Source: Paroedura picta
Lineage: Eukaryota > Chordata > Lepidosauria > Squamata > Gekkonidae
Direction: 5' to 3'
Assembly (NCBI RefSeq): GCF_049243985.1
Contig: NC_135383.1
Span: 27,252,442-27,316,441 of the forward strand
DNA length: 64,000 nt
Part shown: positions 60,946 to 64,000 of the stretch, in pieces
How positions within the stretch are numbered: the stretch's first letter is position 1
Layout: every line of letters begins with the position of its first letter
The notes under the pieces: generated by a model
The model's input: the letters and a program-made list of their open reading frames with translations, nothing else
Told to the model about the DNA's origin: nothing
Database searches by the model: none
Program-made: the position numbers and the translations under genes

Positions 60946-61900
60946 GACTCTAATTTTATTGTATAGTATATTATGGAAACCAGCCAAAGCAACCATTTTA
61001 TACAGGGGAACTAATTTCTGTTGCCTGAAGATGAGCCATAATTCCAGGGGATTCCCCAGGTCCCACCTGGGGACTGACATCCCTAACTATAATCCTGCTT
61101 TGACACTTTCTGCTTTAACGTTTAACAGTTGTCATTTCAAGTCTTCACTATTCTCTGCCAGTAGTGTCATCTGCATATCTCAAGACTGCTAATTTCTCTT
61201 CCACCAATTTTCACTCCTGACACCTTTGTTAGTTGAAAAACACTGTTTCTCCATATTCTGTTCTTGTAAGGTAGTGCATGAAAACAACCAGATGCTATGA
61301 CATACCCATGTCTTTTAAAACCAACCATGGCATTTCATGGTTAGCACAGTCAAGAGTTTTGTTGTAATCTGAAACACAAACTGATCTTTCTATTGAGGGC
61401 TAGTAGACTAGCCTGCGTAAATTTGCAATATGATCTCCTGCCTTTTTTTTTAATGCTGCTGTCGCGGCTTGTGCCCTGAGCCTGGCGGGCAGCTCAACGG
61501 CACTTCCATCCTCCTCCTGCTCACCTCTGCCAGCAGGCCACCATGATCTGCATGGCCACGTCCCCTCTCATGCCTGGCCTCAAACCCCTTTCTCCAGCAG
61601 CCTCCTCATCCTCACTCTTTGGCTCAAGTACCAGGGGAAGAGTGGGTGGGGATTGAGAACAGAGGCACTAGCTCAGCAGCCAAGGATGCATGTTGCAATA
61701 GCCCCCCCCCCCCAAAAAAAAAGAAACTGGGCACTGCAGACTCTCCAAAGTGAATTAGTTATTGGGGTGGGGAGTGTTCTAGTTTTGTATACTGGGGAGA
61801 TTGGGATGATGACATTTTACTTGGATCCTAATATGCCCTCTATATAATACATTTTCTCTCCCTCTTTTCACCAAGCACCATGGTATGCTACATGTGATCC
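60946..61900. other. Intergenic, mostly unassigned
   Basis: A MITE fragment of the 3209-3398 type is visible at 61020-61085 (ataattccaggggattcccc, caggtcccacctggggactg). The rest, including a GC-richer patch at 61445-61650, contains nothing I recognise. Confidence 0.45.
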
Positions 61901-61904
61901 TCTG

Positions 61905-62030
61905 TGCCTCCATTTTATGCCAACAGCAACCCTATGGAGTAGGTTAGGCTGGGAGTGTCTGACGTTTCATGGATGAGTGGAAATTTAAACACAAGCCTTC
62001 CAATTTCTAGTCTGCCCCTCAGAACTTCAT
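61905..62030 (-). repeat. tRNA-derived SINE fragment
   Basis: The strings aacagcaaccctatggagta and ggttaggctgggagtg are the minus-strand body of the common SINE. Degraded. Confidence 0.45.
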
Positions 62031-62051
62031 TGTGGGGGTTTGTTCCCCAGT

Positions 62052-62225
62052 GGATTGGGTTGCCAGCCTGTAGATGGGCCTGGAAATCTCCTGCTAATAC
62101 AGCTGATCTCCAGACAGCAGAGGTCAGTTCCCCTGGAGAACATCCCTCCCCCACTCAAAAAAAAACCAACAACGGATATTTCCCAAACTGGGTGTCCAAA
62201 AAAAGGACATCACAGAGTTGGTAAC
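62052..62225. mobile_element. MITE (GTTGCCAACCTCCAGG-type), diverged
   Basis: The strings gggttgccagcctgtagatg, ggcctggaaatctcctgcta and gttcccctggagaacatccc match the foldback family at 3209-3398; the right end has decayed. Confidence 0.55.
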
Positions 62226-62499
62226 AGGACAAAAGAAAGCAACCAGGACGATGAAGGGGAAAGGCTGAAGAGACTCGGATTATTGGGGGGGGGGGGGTGT
62301 TGAAGGGGGCCATGATAGGCCAGGACGTGAATCAGAGCTGCTGCATAAGATGTTTCACATCTATATTATACGCGAAAATTTGATTCTTACACCAATTTAT
62401 TCTGAATCCAGCTTGAACCTCTGGCATTTCTCCTTCACATGGACTGATTTTAGTAGTAAACTTTTTTTTAAGCCTCATGATAAAACCCACCAAGAACAT

Positions 62500-63287
62500 T
62501 TGGGCTGCAGCCTTAAGAGCGCAATTCTGCCCCGGTCTCCTTTTCACCACTAAACGGCCCCGCTTGGACCGAGGCGTTTTCGCCACAAGGCGCCCATTGG
62601 CCCGGACGCCAATTCACGATGCATTGTGGGAATATTCCCGTTCTGGCGCCAAGGCCCCTCCTCGGGGTGCATTGTGGGAGTCTCGTCGCTCCTTTCGCGG
62701 TAGCCGGATCTTCTTCGCGCGGACTTTTAACCGTGTCTCTTCGCTCACCATATAATGGGAACGTCATGCGTAAGCGCATACGAAACACTATCAACTTTAA
62801 ATAAAAAATAACCGAATCTACAGGGCATCCTCCGTTTTTTTTCCTCTCCTTTGGTGTGCGCCCCAGCAACGAAAAAACAGAGGCTTCGGCCTCATTTTTC
62901 CCTCTTTGCGAAAAGTCCCTCAAGGACGGCGCATGCGCAGTTTAAACGCGAAGGCGTGCCATAAGATTCATATTCGCGCCAGCCCCTTCACCCAACTCGA
63001 ATCGACGCGGAAGGATCTTTGCGCGAGATAAGGCGGCCCGCGCGAGACGCGCGCCATTTTGTGGCGGTTGTTGGAGTGGAAGCCCGCGCTGCCGCCCTTC
63101 CTCCGTGTCCGCTTATTCCCAGCTAGGCTCCTCGCCCCCTTCTCTCTCTCTCTCTCCCTCCGTCCCTCCCTCTCTCTCTCTCTGTCCTTCCCTCGCGCTC
63201 TCGTTCCTCCCGCGAGGCCGTTCCCGCCCTCCGCCCGATTCCTCACGCAGCGGCCGCCAACCAACCGCAGCCATTGCAGACCTCGCC
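62500..63287 (+). promoter_or_regulatory. SRSF1: SRSF1 CpG-island promoter and 5' UTR
   Basis: CpG-rich sequence leading into the SRSF1 start. Visible elements: two gcattgtggga strings (62621 and 62669) resembling part of the ZNF143/THAP11 site in reverse, an E2F-like ctggcgccaa at 62643, an ETS-like cggaag at 63008, and a YY1-like gcgccattttg at 63051. A pyrimidine-rich 5' UTR with (ct)n lies at 63141-63186. Transcription start is probably near the YY1-like site, since such sites often lie just downstream of the start, but this is inferred. Confidence 0.6.
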
Positions 63288-63481
63288 ATGTCTGGAGGCG
63301 GCGTGATCCGCGGCCCGGCCGGGAACAACGACTGCCGCATCTACGTGGGGAACCTGCCGCCGGACATCCGCACCAAGGACATCGAGGACGTCTTCTACAA
63401 GTATGGCGCCATCCGGGACATCGACCTCAAGAACCGGCGCGGCGGGCCGCCCTTCGCCTTCGTCGAGTTCGAGGACCCCCG
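63288..63481 (+). CDS. SRSF1: SRSF1 first coding exon (partial gene)
   Basis: Serine/arginine-rich splicing factor 1 (ASF/SF2) binds exonic enhancers, recruits U1 and U2AF, and also acts in export, translation and NMD. This exon encodes residues 1-64 plus two bases of codon 65, starting [20 protein letters not shown]. It covers most of RRM1: RNP2 RIYVGNL (17-23) and RNP1 GPPFAFVEF (53-61) with the conserved aromatic positions Tyr19, Phe56 and Phe58. The ATG context gccATGt follows a CpG-rich leader. The donor is CCCCG|GTGAGG with GT at 63482-63483, phase 2. The sequence appears identical to the human protein over this stretch as I recall it. The rest of RRM1, RRM2 and the RS domain lie beyond the right edge. 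Confidence 0.96.
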
Positions 63482-64000
63482 GTGAGGCGGGCGGGCGGGC
63501 AGGGAGCCCCTCTGGGGCCGCCCATCTCCCTTCCCCGAAGCCGGCCTCCCTCGGCTTCCCCGCTTGGGACCGGGGGGGGGGGAGGCCTGGTGATCCTCGT
63601 GTTAAGGGGGCCCGGGGGAGCATGACCGCGCCAGACAAAACCCTCGTCTAGTTTAACATCCCGTCCCGCGCTGGCGGCTGGCCAAATACCCTGGTAGGCC
63701 CGTAGCGGGAGCACGTGGTCCCAAGCCAGCCCCCCCCCCCCCGCAACTGGTGGGCCGCTTTGGATGTGTTTGCAACCCTTTTAAAAGCTGACTTTGCTGT
63801 GTTTTCTGGGTCTGCTCCTTCAGCTAGTAACTTGCACGAATGAGTGTTTTTCCTTTCTTCCTTCTTGGATCACTCGCCCACTGGCTCGTTTGCAAGCAGT
63901 ATGAGTTCAAAGGAACTAGCTTAACCTATGTACTCCTGTTATGCCTTTCTTTGGGAGCAAATCCCATGGTAATGTAAGTAACTTGTAAATAAATATACAT
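63482..64000 (+). other. SRSF1: SRSF1 intron 1, start
   Basis: GC-rich just after the donor, then ordinary intron sequence with no repeat recognised. The window ends inside it. Confidence 0.8.

Noticed and set aside
63105-63287. SRSF1 start codon further upstream in the same frame (63105)
   Set aside because: It would add 61 residues encoded by the pyrimidine-rich leader; the known SRSF1 N-terminus [12 protein letters not shown] begins exactly at 63288.

Overview
The window is vertebrate nuclear DNA, most likely from a squamate reptile (lizard or snake). Two spliced host genes with CpG-rich 5' ends stand out: DYNLL2, complete (non-coding exon 1 near 5.3-5.5 kb, coding exons at 11040-11171 and 22387-22524), and the first coding exon of SRSF1 at 63288-63481, which continues past the right edge. 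Both are on the plus strand. The squamate call rests on the repeat mix: BovB/RTE, CR1 with an esterase ORF1, L1, Penelope-like, DIRS, hAT MITEs and Helitrons together. I cannot name the species.

Layout. 1-5 kb: fossil LTR-type pieces, a truncated BovB and small repeats upstream of DYNLL2. 5-24.3 kb: DYNLL2, with a 5.5-kb first intron holding CR1 and SINE debris and an 11.2-kb second intron holding three hAT MITEs, a 2.2-kb BovB and a DIRS fossil with inverted ends. 24.3-62.4 kb: no host gene seen; almost continuous transposable elements. These are a second DIRS fossil, CR1 pieces, several non-autonomous Helitrons, an LTR-like fossil, a nearly complete CR1 (35.6-40.1 kb) with a 326-residue zinc-finger/esterase ORF1 and an ORF2 broken by one frameshift, an older CR1, and a 13-kb nest in which an L1 split a tRNA-type SINE and was itself invaded by BovB, three Helitrons, two CR1s, an ORF1-only L1 and a hAT MITE. 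A Penelope-like element with a GIY-YIG domain follows. 62.4-64 kb: SRSF1 CpG promoter, exon 1 and the start of intron 1.

The host genes do not form a pathway. DYNLL2 is the LC8 dynein light chain hub and SRSF1 is an SR splicing factor; they are close neighbours in other vertebrates too, but as I recall they are divergent in human whereas here both point the same way. The most informative material is the transposon archaeology. Target-site duplications and exact empty sites can be read directly for several elements, and a Helitron family with conserved termini, palindromic CCAAT/ATTGG segments and variable GC-rich interiors recurs at least seven times. I found no new multi-gene system.
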